Part shown: positions 55,606-64,000 of the stretch, piece after piece
Numbering within the stretch: the stretch's first letter is position 1
How the letters are laid out: the number at the start of each line of letters is the position of its first letter
The notes under the pieces: model-generated
What the model was told of the DNA's origin: nothing
The model's database searches: none
Seen by the model: the letters and a program-made list of their open reading frames with translations, nothing else
From: Enterobacter genomosp. O
Lineage (GTDB): Bacteria; Pseudomonadota; Gammaproteobacteria; Enterobacterales; Enterobacteriaceae
Reading direction: 5' to 3'
DNA: 64,000 bases
NCBI RefSeq assembly: GCF_001022965.1
Contig: NZ_LECZ01000024.1
Span: forward strand, 124,001 to 188,000
Program-made: the position numbers and the translations under genes

Positions 55606-57072
55606 ATGAAGACAATTGCCTCCACCTCGCTTCCTGCCCACGTTCAGCAACCTCGCTACGATCGCGCGCAATTACGCTCCCGCATCGTCCATTTTGGCTT
55701 TGGTGCCTTTCACCGCGCGCACCAGGCTTTGTTAACAAACCGGGTGCTGAATGAAAAAGGCGGCGACTGGGGGATTTGTGAGATTAGCCTTTTCAGCGGC
55801 GACGTGCTGATGGGCCAGCTGCGCGCGCAGGATCATCTGTTTACCGTGCTGGAGAAAGGTGCAGAAGGCAATCAGCCGATTATCGTCGGTGCCGTCCACG
55901 AATGCCTGAACGCAAAGCTGGACTCTCTGCCGGCGATTATTGAGAAATTTTGTGAGCCTCAGGTGGCGATTGTGTCGCTCACCATCACGGAGAAAGGCTA
56001 CTGCATCGATCCCGCGACCGGTAAGTTGGATCAGCACAACGCCCGGATCGTCCACGATCTTGAAAACCCCTCAGAGCCGCATTCCGCCCCTGGGATCCTG
56101 GTCGAAGCGCTCCACCGCCGCCGCGAGCGCGGCCTGCCCGCTTTTACCGTGCTGTCCTGCGACAATATTCCCGACAACGGTCACGTGGTGAAAAACGCGG
56201 TGCTGGGCATGGCGCAAAAGCGTTCCGCGGCGCTGTCAGAATGGATTGATAGCCACGTGAGTTTCCCGGGAACGATGGTCGACAGGATTGTGCCCGCCGC
56301 GACTGAAGCTTCGCTGGCGGAAATCACCGACGCGCTCGGCGTTGAAGATCCGTGCGCCATCAGCTGCGAACCGTTTATTCAGTGGGTAGTGGAAGATAAT
56401 TTTGTTGCCGGCCGTCCGGCGTGGGAAGTTGCGGGTGTCCAGATGGTGCAGGATGTTCTGCCGTGGGAGCAGATGAAGTTACGCATGCTCAACGGCAGCC
56501 ACTCTTTCCTGGCGTATCTGGGGTATCTCGCCGGCTATGCGCATATCAATGAATGTATGGAAGACGCAGCTTTCCGCGAAGCCGCCCGGCGGCTCATGCT
56601 GAACGAACAGGCTCCTACCTTGCGTATTAAGGATGTCGACCTCACCGCCTACGCCGATAGCCTGCTGGAGCGCTTTGCCAACCCGGCACTTCAGCATCGC
56701 ACGTGGCAGATCGCAATGGACGGTAGCCAGAAGCTACCCCAGAGAATGCTGGATGGGATCCGCGTCCATCTTGAGCGAAAAACGCCCTGGCCGCTGCTGG
56801 CCTTGGGCGTGGCCGGGTGGATACGCTACGTCAGCGGTACCGACGAGCGTGGCAACGCGATTGACGTTCGCGATCCCCTCAGCGAAAAAATCCGCGCGAT
56901 TGTCGACGCCAGCAACGACGCCGGGCGCGTCAACGCGCTGCTGGGGCTGAACGAGGTCTTTGGACACGATCTCGCGCAAAATTACGCGTTTGTTGAAACT
57001 GTCAGCCAGGCATATCAGCGCATTGCCCGCCACGGCGCGCGTCAGGCTGTTATTGAAACGTTAAATATTTAG
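55606..57072 (+). CDS. yeiQ: YeiQ, mannitol dehydrogenase-family oxidoreductase (fructuronate reductase-like)
   Basis: A 488-residue NAD-dependent polyol dehydrogenase, the same length as E. coli YeiQ, and related to UxuB, UxaB and MtlD. The nucleotide-binding start is IVHFGFGAFHRAHQALL (about residues 26-42). Catalytic-region motifs are SLTITEKGYC, TMVDRIVPA, CEPFIQWVVEDNF and KLRMLNGSHS. The start at 55606 has AGGTG 8 bases upstream. The protein is YeiQ-like rather than UxuB-like (for example CEISLFSGD, VGAVHECLNAKLDS). Its divergent pairing with uxuA suggests it makes D-mannonate from D-fructuronate here. Confidence 0.92.
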   Translation: MKTIASTSLPAHVQQPRYDRAQLRSRIVHFGFGAFHRAHQALLTNRVLNEKGGDWGICEISLFSGDVLMGQLRAQDHLFTVLEKGAEGNQPIIVGAVHECLNAKLDSLPAIIEKFCEPQVAIVSLTITEKGYCIDPATGKLDQHNARIVHDLENPSEPHSAPGILVEALHRRRERGLPAFTVLSCDNIPDNGHVVKNAVLGMAQKRSAALSEWIDSHVSFPGTMVDRIVPAATEASLAEITDALGVEDPCAISCEPFIQWVVEDNFVAGRPAWEVAGVQMVQDVLPWEQMKLRMLNGSHSFLAYLGYLAGYAHINECMEDAAFREAARRLMLNEQAPTLRIKDVDLTAYADSLLERFANPALQHRTWQIAMDGSQKLPQRMLDGIRVHLERKTPWPLLALGVAGWIRYVSGTDERGNAIDVRDPLSEKIRAIVDASNDAGRVNALLGLNEVFGHDLAQNYAFVETVSQAYQRIARHGARQAVIETLNI

Positions 57073-57195
57073 CGATTATTGCGCTTAACGCGAACGGATG
57101 CGGCCTCCGTTCGCCCTTCCCCTTCTCATTGGGCACATTTTTCGCCAGGATAAAAGAATAGTGTTATAGCATCACAATTCACTTGCGGAGCACAC

Positions 57196-58182
57196 GTGAC
57201 CAAAACCAACCTCATCACCGGTTTTCTCGGCAGCGGTAAAACCACCTCCATTCTTCACCTGCTGGCGAATAAAGATCCGGCCGAGAAATGGGCCGTGCTG
57301 GTCAATGAATTTGGCGAGGTGGGCATCGATGGCGCATTGCTGTCATCCAGCGGTGCGATGATTAAAGAGATCCCCGGCGGATGCATGTGCTGCGTCAATG
57401 GCCTGCCGATGCAGGTGGGGCTCAATACCCTGCTGCGTCAGGGCAAACCCGACCGCCTGCTGATTGAACCCACCGGGCTGGGTCACCCAAAGCAGATCCT
57501 CGATTTACTGACCGCCCCGGTTTACGAGCCGTGGATCGATCTGCGCGCCACCCTGTGCCTGCTCGATCCTCGTCAGCTACTGGATGAAAAAGCGGTGGCC
57601 AATGAGAACTTCCGCGATCAGCTCGCCTCGGCTGACGTTATCGTCGCCAATAAAGAAGATCGCGCCACGGCGGAAAGCCAGGCCGCGCTGGACGCGTGGT
57701 GGCAGCATTTCGGCGGCAATCGCACGCGGGTGCAGGCCACACAGGGGAAAATTGACGGCGCCCTGCTTGACCTTCCTCGCCTGAACCTCGCCGAGCTGCC
57801 TGCCAGCGCGGATCACGCGCACGGTCATCCGGTTAAGCAGGGTCTGGCCGCACTGAGCCTGCCGGAGCACCAGCGCTGGCGTCGTAATCTGAACAGCGGC
57901 CAGGGATATCAGGCCTGTGGATGGATTTTTGATGCTGACACCGTTTTCGACACCATCGGGATTCTGGAGTGGGCCCGGCTTGCCCCGGTCGATCGCGTGA
58001 AAGGGATCATGCGCACGCCGGACGGCCTGGTGCGGATCAACCGCCAGGGCGACGATTTCTTTATTGAGACGCAAAATGTGGCGCCGCCTGACAGCCGTAT
58101 AGAGTTAATTAGTGCGGTTAACGCCGACTGGAATGCCCTGCAGTCCAGCCTGTTGAGGATTCGTTTAAGTTTGGGCGGCTAA
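57196..58182 (+). CDS. yeiR: YeiR, zinc-binding GTPase (COG0523)
   Basis: A 328-residue COG0523 GTPase, the same length as E. coli YeiR. The P-loop GFLGSGKT is at 9-16, and the zinc-binding CxCC motif is C63-M-C65-C66 in GGCMCCVNG. NKEDR is the base-recognition motif. The C-terminal CobW_C domain ends at QSSLLRIRLSLGG. The E. coli protein binds zinc, and its GTPase responds to it; a metallochaperone role is likely. The start is GTG, with GGAG 5 bases upstream. Confidence 0.94.
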   Translation: MTKTNLITGFLGSGKTTSILHLLANKDPAEKWAVLVNEFGEVGIDGALLSSSGAMIKEIPGGCMCCVNGLPMQVGLNTLLRQGKPDRLLIEPTGLGHPKQILDLLTAPVYEPWIDLRATLCLLDPRQLLDEKAVANENFRDQLASADVIVANKEDRATAESQAALDAWWQHFGGNRTRVQATQGKIDGALLDLPRLNLAELPASADHAHGHPVKQGLAALSLPEHQRWRRNLNSGQGYQACGWIFDADTVFDTIGILEWARLAPVDRVKGIMRTPDGLVRINRQGDDFFIETQNVAPPDSRIELISAVNADWNALQSSLLRIRLSLGG

Positions 58183-58203
58183 CGTTGCCCCAGTTTTCAC
58201 TCT

Positions 58204-58917
58204 ATGCAGAACGTTATGACAACTCGATTTCCCCTGATATTACTGCTTAATGTCGCCGGACTGGCGCTTTTCTTCTCCTGGTATATCCCGGCGGATCATG
58301 GTTTCTGGTTCCCGCTGGATTCGGCCATTTTTCACTTCTTCAACCAGGAGCTGGTGAAGAGCAACGCGTTCCTGTGGCTGGTGGCAGTCACCAACAACCG
58401 CGCCTTCGACGGCTTCTCGCTGCTGGCCATGGGCTGCCTGATGCTCTCTTTCTGGCTGAAAGAGGATAAAGCCGGACGTCGACGTATTCTGATTATCGGT
58501 CTGGTGATGCTGCTGTTTGCTGTGCTAATTAACCAGTTGGCCACCGCGATTATTCCGGTTAAGCGTTCAAGCCCAACGCTATTCTTCACCGATATTTATC
58601 GCGTCAGCGAGCTGCTGCATATTCCAACAAAAGATGCGTCGAAGGACAGTTTTCCCGGCGATCACGGCATGATGCTGCTTATTTTTTCCGCGATTATGCT
58701 TCGCTATTTCGGCAGAAAAGCCTTTGCCATAGCCCTGATTATTTTTGTGGTTTTTGCCTTCCCGCGCGTAATGATTGGCGCCCACTGGTTCACCGATATT
58801 GCCGTCGGTTCGCTCTCCGTTGCGCTGATTGCGCTGCCGTGGTGTCTGTTGACCCCGCTGAGCGACAGGATAATAGCGTTGTTCGATCGCTATCTTCCCG
58901 GCAAAGCGCAACAATAA
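58204..58917 (+). CDS. lpxT: LpxT, Kdo2-lipid A phosphotransferase
   Basis: A 237-residue PAP2-family inner-membrane protein, the same length as E. coli LpxT (YeiU). It moves phosphate from undecaprenyl diphosphate to lipid A 1-phosphate in the periplasm. The phosphatase signature is split as KRSSPTLFF, SFPGDHGMM and RVMIGAHWFTDI. The likely start is 58204 (MQNVMTTRFP), 21 bases after yeiR, so yeiR-lpxT may be one transcript. The E. coli enzyme competes with aminoarabinose and ethanolamine modification. Confidence 0.94.
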   Translation: MQNVMTTRFPLILLLNVAGLALFFSWYIPADHGFWFPLDSAIFHFFNQELVKSNAFLWLVAVTNNRAFDGFSLLAMGCLMLSFWLKEDKAGRRRILIIGLVMLLFAVLINQLATAIIPVKRSSPTLFFTDIYRVSELLHIPTKDASKDSFPGDHGMMLLIFSAIMLRYFGRKAFAIALIIFVVFAFPRVMIGAHWFTDIAVGSLSVALIALPWCLLTPLSDRIIALFDRYLPGKAQQ

Positions 58918-59344
58918 TTAAACAAATAACTAACTCAAATTACCGCTAACTATCAGGGATCGACATGATCCCTGATGCTGCTCTCAGCGCGATCTTTCTC
59001 CACTGTCATATTCTCGTCATCATATTCATGATAAAAATGAAGCAATTGCGCGATTATGCGTCGGATCTGACGGTAATTTAAGCAATTACGGATTTTTACT
59101 TTCTGTATCACATTTTCTTATAAAAAAAAGGCTTTTTTTACTCGCAATACCCCTGGCAATCGGTTAATCTCGAACTCGTTTTGCCCCATAGAGATAATTA
59201 TTTCGCTGGTGAATAATTTTGTGCGCTGTGCCACAAATGTGACCAGAAAGAATTGTCTCAATGTGAACAGATAATTAGTCTCGTCACGTTTGGCATTTTT
59301 ATAACGATATTTGTCGTTAAGGACTTCAAGGGATAATAAACAAA
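58918..59344. other. 427-base AT-rich intergenic region between lpxT and mepS
   Basis: It contains a perfect hairpin ATCAGGGATC-GACAT-GATCCCTGAT at 58952-58976, which lacks a U-tract and probably ends lpxT mRNA. Two similar short stretches, AAGCAATTGCG (59040) and AAGCAATTACG (59080), occur 40 bp apart. No open frame with a ribosome site is visible. The region probably carries the mepS promoter and a long leader, but no hexamers could be assigned safely. Confidence 0.5.
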
Positions 59345-59914
59345 ATGGTCAAATCTCAACCGTTTCTGAGATATATCTTACGGGGGATCCCGGCGATAGC
59401 AGTCGCGGTACTGTTATCTGCATGTAGTACATCGAACACCGCAAAGAATATGCATCCTGAGACGCGTGTTGTGGGAATGGAAGATTCCTCGTCACTGCAA
59501 GCCTCTCAGGATGAATTTGAAAATATGGTACGTAATCTGGACGTGAAGTCCCGCATTATGGACCAGTATGCTAGCTGGAAAGGCGTGCGCTATCGTCTTG
59601 GCGGCAGCACAAAAACAGGTATTGATTGTTCCGGTTTTGTACAGCGTACGTTCCGCGAGCAGTTTGGGTTAGATCTTCCGCGTTCAACCTATGAACAGCA
59701 GGAGATGGGCAAGTCGATTTCACGCACTAAACTTCGCACCGGTGACTTAGTTCTGTTCCGTGCAGGTTCCACAGGTCGACATGTTGGCATCTACATTGGT
59801 AACGACCAGTTTGTACATGCCTCCACCAGCAGCGGTGTGACCATTTCCAGCATGAACGAACCGTACTGGAAGAAGCGCTATAACGAAGCGCGCCGCGTAT
59901 TGACCCGCAGTTAA
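59345..59914 (+). CDS. mepS: MepS (Spr), murein DD-endopeptidase lipoprotein
   Basis: A 189-residue outer-membrane lipoprotein (E. coli MepS has 188). The lipobox LLSAC gives lipidated C27. The NlpC/P60 peptidase domain has C95 ([10 protein letters not shown]), H146 (GRHVGIYIG) and H158 (QFVHAS), with the spacing of the known E. coli triad. It cuts D-Ala-mDAP cross-links so that new strands can be inserted; in E. coli its level is set by NlpI-Prc proteolysis. AAGGGAT precedes the ATG. Confidence 0.97.
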   Translation: MVKSQPFLRYILRGIPAIAVAVLLSACSTSNTAKNMHPETRVVGMEDSSSLQASQDEFENMVRNLDVKSRIMDQYASWKGVRYRLGGSTKTGIDCSGFVQRTFREQFGLDLPRSTYEQQEMGKSISRTKLRTGDLVLFRAGSTGRHVGIYIGNDQFVHASTSSGVTISSMNEPYWKKRYNEARRVLTRS

Positions 59915-59966
59915 TATGATAATTGTATCGTTGGTTATCCCTTGGCTGGCGATATGATGAAAAAAA

Positions 59967-59992
59967 GCACTGCTTCGGCAGTGTTTTTTTTT
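59967..59992 (+). terminator. Intrinsic terminator of mepS
   Basis: GCACTGC-TTCG-GCAGTG with an A-tract before and nine T after, 52 bases past the stop codon. It is a textbook terminator with a UUCG tetraloop. Confidence 0.95.
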
Positions 59993-60041
59993 GCCCATTA
60001 CACTGAATACATCCAGCGGCATTTCAGGAATCACGACGTCT

Positions 60042-61598
60042 ATGTTTACCCGCTACTTCTCCAGTAATCGCAAGATTCTGATCCTCAGCATTATCACAGG
60101 CCTTATCGCCGCCCTGCTCCTGGGTTCGTTGCAATTTTTCTGGAGCTACCACAAGCGCGAAGTCAAATTCGACACCCTGATTCACGACGTCAGCATCTAC
60201 ATGGAAAGCTATTTCGATGAGTTAAAAAACGCTATCGATACCCTCCAGCCGCTCACGCTAAACAGTTGCCATGACGTCAACCAGGAACTCACCTCGCGCG
60301 CCGCCTTTAGCATTAACGTTCGCGCATTCCTGCTGGTCAGAGACAAAATGGCGTTCTGCTCTTCTGCCACGGGCCCGATGAATTTTCCGATGGAGGAGCT
60401 GATACCCGAGCTGCACATTGATAAGCAGATCGATATGGCATTGCTTCCAGGCACCCCGATGTTGCCCAATAAGCCCGCGATTGCCATCTGGTACCGTAAC
60501 CCGTTAGTAAAAGACGGCGGCGTGTTTACCTCAGTGAATCTTAATCTGACGCCTTACCTGCTCTACACCGCGCGCCAGGATGAATTCGCGGGCATTGCCA
60601 TCATCATTGGCGATAACGCGTTGTCAACGCGGTCCAGCACGCTGGTGAAGGCGCACGACTTACGTGAAATCCCGGCCCGCACCGTGACGCTGAAAGAAGT
60701 CCCCCTGACCATTAAGCTGTATGCGGACGCATGGACCAGCGATGAAATTCTTTACGCTCTGTTCTTTGGGCTGGTCTGCGGAATTTGTGCCGGATCGCTC
60801 AATTACTATATCCTCAACATACGGCTCAATCCGGGCAAAGAGATTTTAAGCGCCATCAAACGCGGCCAGTTTTACGTGGTCTATCAGCCCGTCGTTGATG
60901 CCGCATCGCTCAGGGTGACCGGGCTAGAAGTGCTGATGCGCTGGAAACACCCGACCATGGGCGAAATTCCGCCGGACGCGTTTATCAATTTTGCCGAAGC
61001 GCAAAAGCTGATTGTCCCGCTGACCCTGCATCTCTTTGATCTTATTATTCGCGATGCCCCCGTGTTACAAACGCTGCTCCCCCCTGGCGCCAAAGTGGGC
61101 ATCAACATTGCGCCGGGGCATCTGCATGCGGAAAGCTTCAAAGACGACATGCGCACCTTCAAAGCCCTGCTGCCGCCGGATTACTTCCAGATCGTGCTGG
61201 AAATCACCGAGCGGGACATGCTTAACCATCGGGAAGCCAACAGCCTCTTCGAATGGCTGCATAACGAAGGCTTTGAGATAGCCATTGATGACTTTGGCAC
61301 CGGCCACAGCGCGCTGATCTATCTTGAGCATTTCACCATGGACTACCTCAAAATTGACCGTGGGTTTGTTAATGCTATCGGTACCGAGACCGTGACGTCA
61401 CCGGTGCTGGATGCTGTCCTGACGCTGGCAAGACGACTGAGTATGTTGACCGTTGCCGAAGGCGTAGAAACGCCGGAACAGGCCGCCTGGCTGCGCGAGC
61501 ATGGCGTTAACTTCCTTCAGGGGTACTGGATTAGCCGTCCGATGCCGCTGGAGCAGTTCCGCAAATGGCGTCCTGACGTTTCACTCGACGGTGAATAA
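60042..61598 (+). CDS. pdeN: PdeN (Rtn), CSS-EAL cyclic-di-GMP phosphodiesterase
   Basis: A 518-residue membrane protein, the same length as E. coli Rtn. The first helix (about 10-32, ILILSIITGLIAALLLGSLQFFW) and a second one (about 239-260) flank a periplasmic CSS domain with the redox cysteines in NSCHDVNQ and AFCSSATG. The cytoplasmic EAL domain starts near residue 270; its signature reads EVL in place of EAL (GLEVLMRW), followed by APGHLH, LEITERDML and IDDFGTGHSAL. All metal-binding glutamates and aspartates that I can locate are present, so it should be active. The start is 60042, with AGGA 12 bases upstream. Confidence 0.93.
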   Translation: MFTRYFSSNRKILILSIITGLIAALLLGSLQFFWSYHKREVKFDTLIHDVSIYMESYFDELKNAIDTLQPLTLNSCHDVNQELTSRAAFSINVRAFLLVRDKMAFCSSATGPMNFPMEELIPELHIDKQIDMALLPGTPMLPNKPAIAIWYRNPLVKDGGVFTSVNLNLTPYLLYTARQDEFAGIAIIIGDNALSTRSSTLVKAHDLREIPARTVTLKEVPLTIKLYADAWTSDEILYALFFGLVCGICAGSLNYYILNIRLNPGKEILSAIKRGQFYVVYQPVVDAASLRVTGLEVLMRWKHPTMGEIPPDAFINFAEAQKLIVPLTLHLFDLIIRDAPVLQTLLPPGAKVGINIAPGHLHAESFKDDMRTFKALLPPDYFQIVLEITERDMLNHREANSLFEWLHNEGFEIAIDDFGTGHSALIYLEHFTMDYLKIDRGFVNAIGTETVTSPVLDAVLTLARRLSMLTVAEGVETPEQAAWLREHGVNFLQGYWISRPMPLEQFRKWRPDVSLDGE

Positions 61599-61672
61599 TT
61601 TCACATTGCCGGTGGCGTCACTTATTATTCAGCTTAACCGAGCCGGTCTGTAAAAGAGGGAGCTGCCGCGAG

Positions 61673-63478
61673 ATGCTTATGCGCTTCATGTTGCTGATGT
61701 TGGCATTAACGAGCCTGTCCAGCCAGGCGCAGGCCATCAAAGAAAATATCGCCTTCGCGGTGATTGGCGAGCCGAAATACGCGGTCAATTTTACGCACTT
61801 CGATTACGTTAACCCTGCCGCGCCGAAAGGCGGAAAGGTCACGCTTTCCGCTAACGGAACCTTCGACAACTTCAACCGCTTCGCCCTGCGCGGCGTGGCG
61901 GCGGCGCGAACGGAATCGCTTTACGATACGCTCTTTGTCACGTCTGATGACGAGCCCGGCAGCTACTATCCGCTGATTGCCGAGAACGTGCGCTATGCCG
62001 ATAACTTCGCCTGGGCGGAAATCTCGCTGAACCCGCGGGCCCGCTTTCATGACGGTACGCCAGTTAAGGCCAGCGACGTTGCGTTCACCTTCCATAAATT
62101 CATGACCGAAGGCGTTCCCCAGTTCCGCATCGTGTATAAAGGCGCGTCGGTCAGAGCCATTGCGCCGCTCACCGTGCGCATCGAGCTGAGCGAACCGAAT
62201 AAAGAGAATATGCTCAGCCTGTTCTCTCTGCCCGTCATGCCGGAATCGTTCTGGAAAAACCATAAGCTAAGCGACCCGCTCTCAACGCCACCGCTGGCTG
62301 GCGGCCCCTATCGCATAACCGACTGGCGCATGGGGCAGTATGTGGTCTATTCCCGCGTCAAAGACTACTGGGCAGCCAACCTTCCGGTAAACCGCGGGCG
62401 CTGGAATTTCGACACCCTTCGCTATGATTACTACCTTGACGATAACGTGGCGTTTGAAGCTTTCAAAGCCGGCGCCTTCGACTTACGCGTCGAGAGCAGC
62501 GCTAAAAACTGGGCGACCCGCTATATCGGGAAAAATTTCGCCAAAGGCTATATCGTCAAAGACGAGCACAAAAATGAATCTGCCCAGGACACGCGCTGGC
62601 TGGCGTTTAATATTCAGCGTCCGGTATTCAAGGATCGCCGGGTGCGGGAAGCTATTACCCTGGCCTTTGATTTTGAATGGATGAACAAAGCCCTGTTCTA
62701 CGGCGCATACAGCCGTGCTAACAGCTATTTTCAGAATACCGAGTACGCCGCGCGTGATTACCCGAAAGCCGACGAACTGGTCCTGCTGGCGCCGCTGAAA
62801 GCCGAGGTTCCACCGCAGGTTTTCACCAGCGTGTTTCAGCCGCCCGCGTCGAACGGTGGCGGTTACGATCGCGACAACCTGCTGAAAGCCAGCAAGCTGC
62901 TGGATGATGCGGGCTGGCCCCTGAAGAATCAAAAGCGTGTTGATGCCAAAACGGGTAAGCCTCTCAGCTTTGAGCTGCTGCTTTCATCCGGGGGCAACGA
63001 TCAGTGGGTTCTGCCGTTTAAGCACAACCTTGAGCGGCTGGGCGTAACCATGAACATTCGTCAGGTTGATAACGCGCAGATCACCAGCCGCATGCGCAGC
63101 CGTGATTACGACATGATGCAGCGCCTGTGGCCCGCACAGCCGTGGCCCAGCTCGGACCTGCAAATATCCTGGGCCTCCAGCTACATCGACTCCTCATACA
63201 ATGCCCCAGGGGTAAAAAGCCCGGCGATTGACGCGCTGATTGCGAAAATTGTGGCGGCGCGGGGGGATAAAGAAAAGCTCCTGCCACTTGGGCGTGCCCT
63301 CGACAGGGTGTTAACCTGGAACTATTACATGCTGCCGATGTGGTATATGGGCGAAGATCGCCTTGCGCGCTGGGACAAGTTCTCCGTGCCTGCCGTGCGC
63401 CCGGTCTATTCCCTGGGCTTTGATACATGGTGGTATGACGTTAATAAAGCCGCCAGACTTCCCGCTGAGCGGCGATAG
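61673..63478 (+). CDS. yejA: YejA, periplasmic peptide-binding protein
   Basis: A 601-residue SBP_bac_5 oligopeptide-binding protein (E. coli YejA has 604). The signal peptide is residues 1-22 (MLLMLALTSLSSQAQA). Mature features include HFDYVNPAAPKGG, YYPLIAENVRYADN, NPRARFHDGTPVKASDVAFT and VREAITLAFDFEWMN. It feeds the YejBEF ABC importer, which takes up peptide antibiotics such as microcin C and can confer peptide resistance. An AGAGGGAG lies 16-23 bases before the first ATG; a second in-frame ATG at 61679 also fits. yejB follows 9 bases later. Confidence 0.94.
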   Translation: MLMRFMLLMLALTSLSSQAQAIKENIAFAVIGEPKYAVNFTHFDYVNPAAPKGGKVTLSANGTFDNFNRFALRGVAAARTESLYDTLFVTSDDEPGSYYPLIAENVRYADNFAWAEISLNPRARFHDGTPVKASDVAFTFHKFMTEGVPQFRIVYKGASVRAIAPLTVRIELSEPNKENMLSLFSLPVMPESFWKNHKLSDPLSTPPLAGGPYRITDWRMGQYVVYSRVKDYWAANLPVNRGRWNFDTLRYDYYLDDNVAFEAFKAGAFDLRVESSAKNWATRYIGKNFAKGYIVKDEHKNESAQDTRWLAFNIQRPVFKDRRVREAITLAFDFEWMNKALFYGAYSRANSYFQNTEYAARDYPKADELVLLAPLKAEVPPQVFTSVFQPPASNGGGYDRDNLLKASKLLDDAGWPLKNQKRVDAKTGKPLSFELLLSSGGNDQWVLPFKHNLERLGVTMNIRQVDNAQITSRMRSRDYDMMQRLWPAQPWPSSDLQISWASSYIDSSYNAPGVKSPAIDALIAKIVAARGDKEKLLPLGRALDRVLTWNYYMLPMWYMGEDRLARWDKFSVPAVRPVYSLGFDTWWYDVNKAARLPAERR

Positions 63479-63487
63479 GGAATCATC

Positions 63488-64000
63488 ATGGGTGCGTATC
63501 TTATCCGCCGTCTTCTGCTGGTCATCCCCACCCTGTGGGCCATCATCACGATTAACTTTTTTATCGTGCAAATCGCCCCTGGCGGGCCGGTCGATCAGGC
63601 TATTGCCGCCATTGAATTTGGCAACAGCGGCGGCATGCCCGGCGGTGGCGGTGAAGGCATGGGCGCGAGCCATGCGCGGACCGGCGTGGGGAATATCAGT
63701 GAAAGCCACTATCGCGGCGGACGCGGCCTGGATCCGGAGGTGATCGCCGAGATCACCCATCGCTACGGCTTTGACAAACCGATTCACGAGCGCTATTTCA
63801 AAATGCTCTGGGATTACATCCGCTTTGATTTTGGCGATAGCCTGTTTCGCAGCGCGTCAGTATTAACGTTGATCAAACAAAGCCTGCCGGTTTCGATAAC
63901 GCTGGGGCTGTGGGGGACGCTGATCATCTATCTGGTCTCTATTCCGCTGGGGATCCGCAAAGCGGTTTACAACGGCAGCCGGTTTGATATCTGGAGCAGC
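63488..64000 (+). CDS. yejB: YejB, peptide ABC permease (cut by window end)
   Basis: The first 171 residues of the inner-membrane permease of the YejABEF importer. It begins [20 protein letters not shown], a membrane helix with the typical RRLL opening. A glycine-rich periplasmic loop ([14 protein letters not shown], about residue 52) and the [25 protein letters not shown] segment follow, then the second helix ([20 protein letters not shown]). The rest lies beyond 64000. The gene is 9 bases after yejA and in the same operon. Confidence 0.95.
   Translation, partial: MGAYLIRRLLLVIPTLWAIITINFFIVQIAPGGPVDQAIAAIEFGNSGGMPGGGGEGMGASHARTGVGNISESHYRGGRGLDPEVIAEITHRYGFDKPIHERYFKMLWDYIRFDFGDSLFRSASVLTLIKQSLPVSITLGLWGTLIIYLVSIPLGIRKAVYNGSRFDIWSS

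Overview
The window is a stretch of chromosome from a member of the Enterobacteriaceae, most likely Enterobacter or a close relative. Nearly every gene matches, at full length, a gene of the Escherichia coli K-12 region from yehS to yejB, and the order is the same. The rest is a set of lineage-specific insertions and losses. No tRNA, rRNA, phage, transposase or CRISPR array was seen, and no clearly broken gene. The organism call comes from gene content and recalled protein sequences, not from a database search.

Layout. 1-4106: yehS, the BtsSR pyruvate-sensing two-component system, the curli regulator mlrA and the small membrane protein gene yohO. 4081-7832: the osmF-yehYXW ABC importer. 7978-18406: bglX, dld, a GNAT acetyltransferase, pbpG, yohC, yohD, a 500-base non-coding block full of palindromes, yohF, an intact mdtQ and the small protein gene yohP. 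18445-24396: a beta-glucoside operon (OprB-type porin, bglG-like antiterminator, bglF, bglB) with three BglG-type RAT/terminator switches. 24491-30165: dusC, an AraC regulator divergent from a glutamine amidotransferase, yohJK, cdd, sanA. 30269-39920: a glutamine-synthetase-like gene, mglBAC with galS, folE-yeiB and an MFS transporter. 40059-47733: yeiG, cirA, lysP, yeiE/yeiH, nfo. 47781-55400: fruBKA, setB, yeiW, efpL, uxuA. 55606-64000: yeiQ, yeiR, lpxT, mepS, pdeN (rtn), yejA and the first part of yejB.

How the genes work together. The window is rich in carbohydrate uptake: beta-glucosides (porin, PTS EII, phospho-beta-glucosidase, periplasmic BglX), galactose/methyl-galactoside (MglBAC under GalS and CRP), fructose (FruBKA under Cra) and hexuronate breakdown (UxuA with YeiQ). 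Recognisable control sites fit the genes beside them: CRP and Gal operators before mglB and galS, paired CRP-like sites 50 bp apart before cdd, a Fur box before cirA, two Cra operators before fruB, a UxuR/ExuR-like site between uxuA and yeiQ, and a long palindrome between yeiE and yeiH.

Points most worth a second look are the triple antitermination layout of the beta-glucoside operon, an unnamed multi-stem element at about 15494-15705, the terminator-like hairpin that buries the nfo ribosome binding site, and the uxuA-yeiQ pairing.
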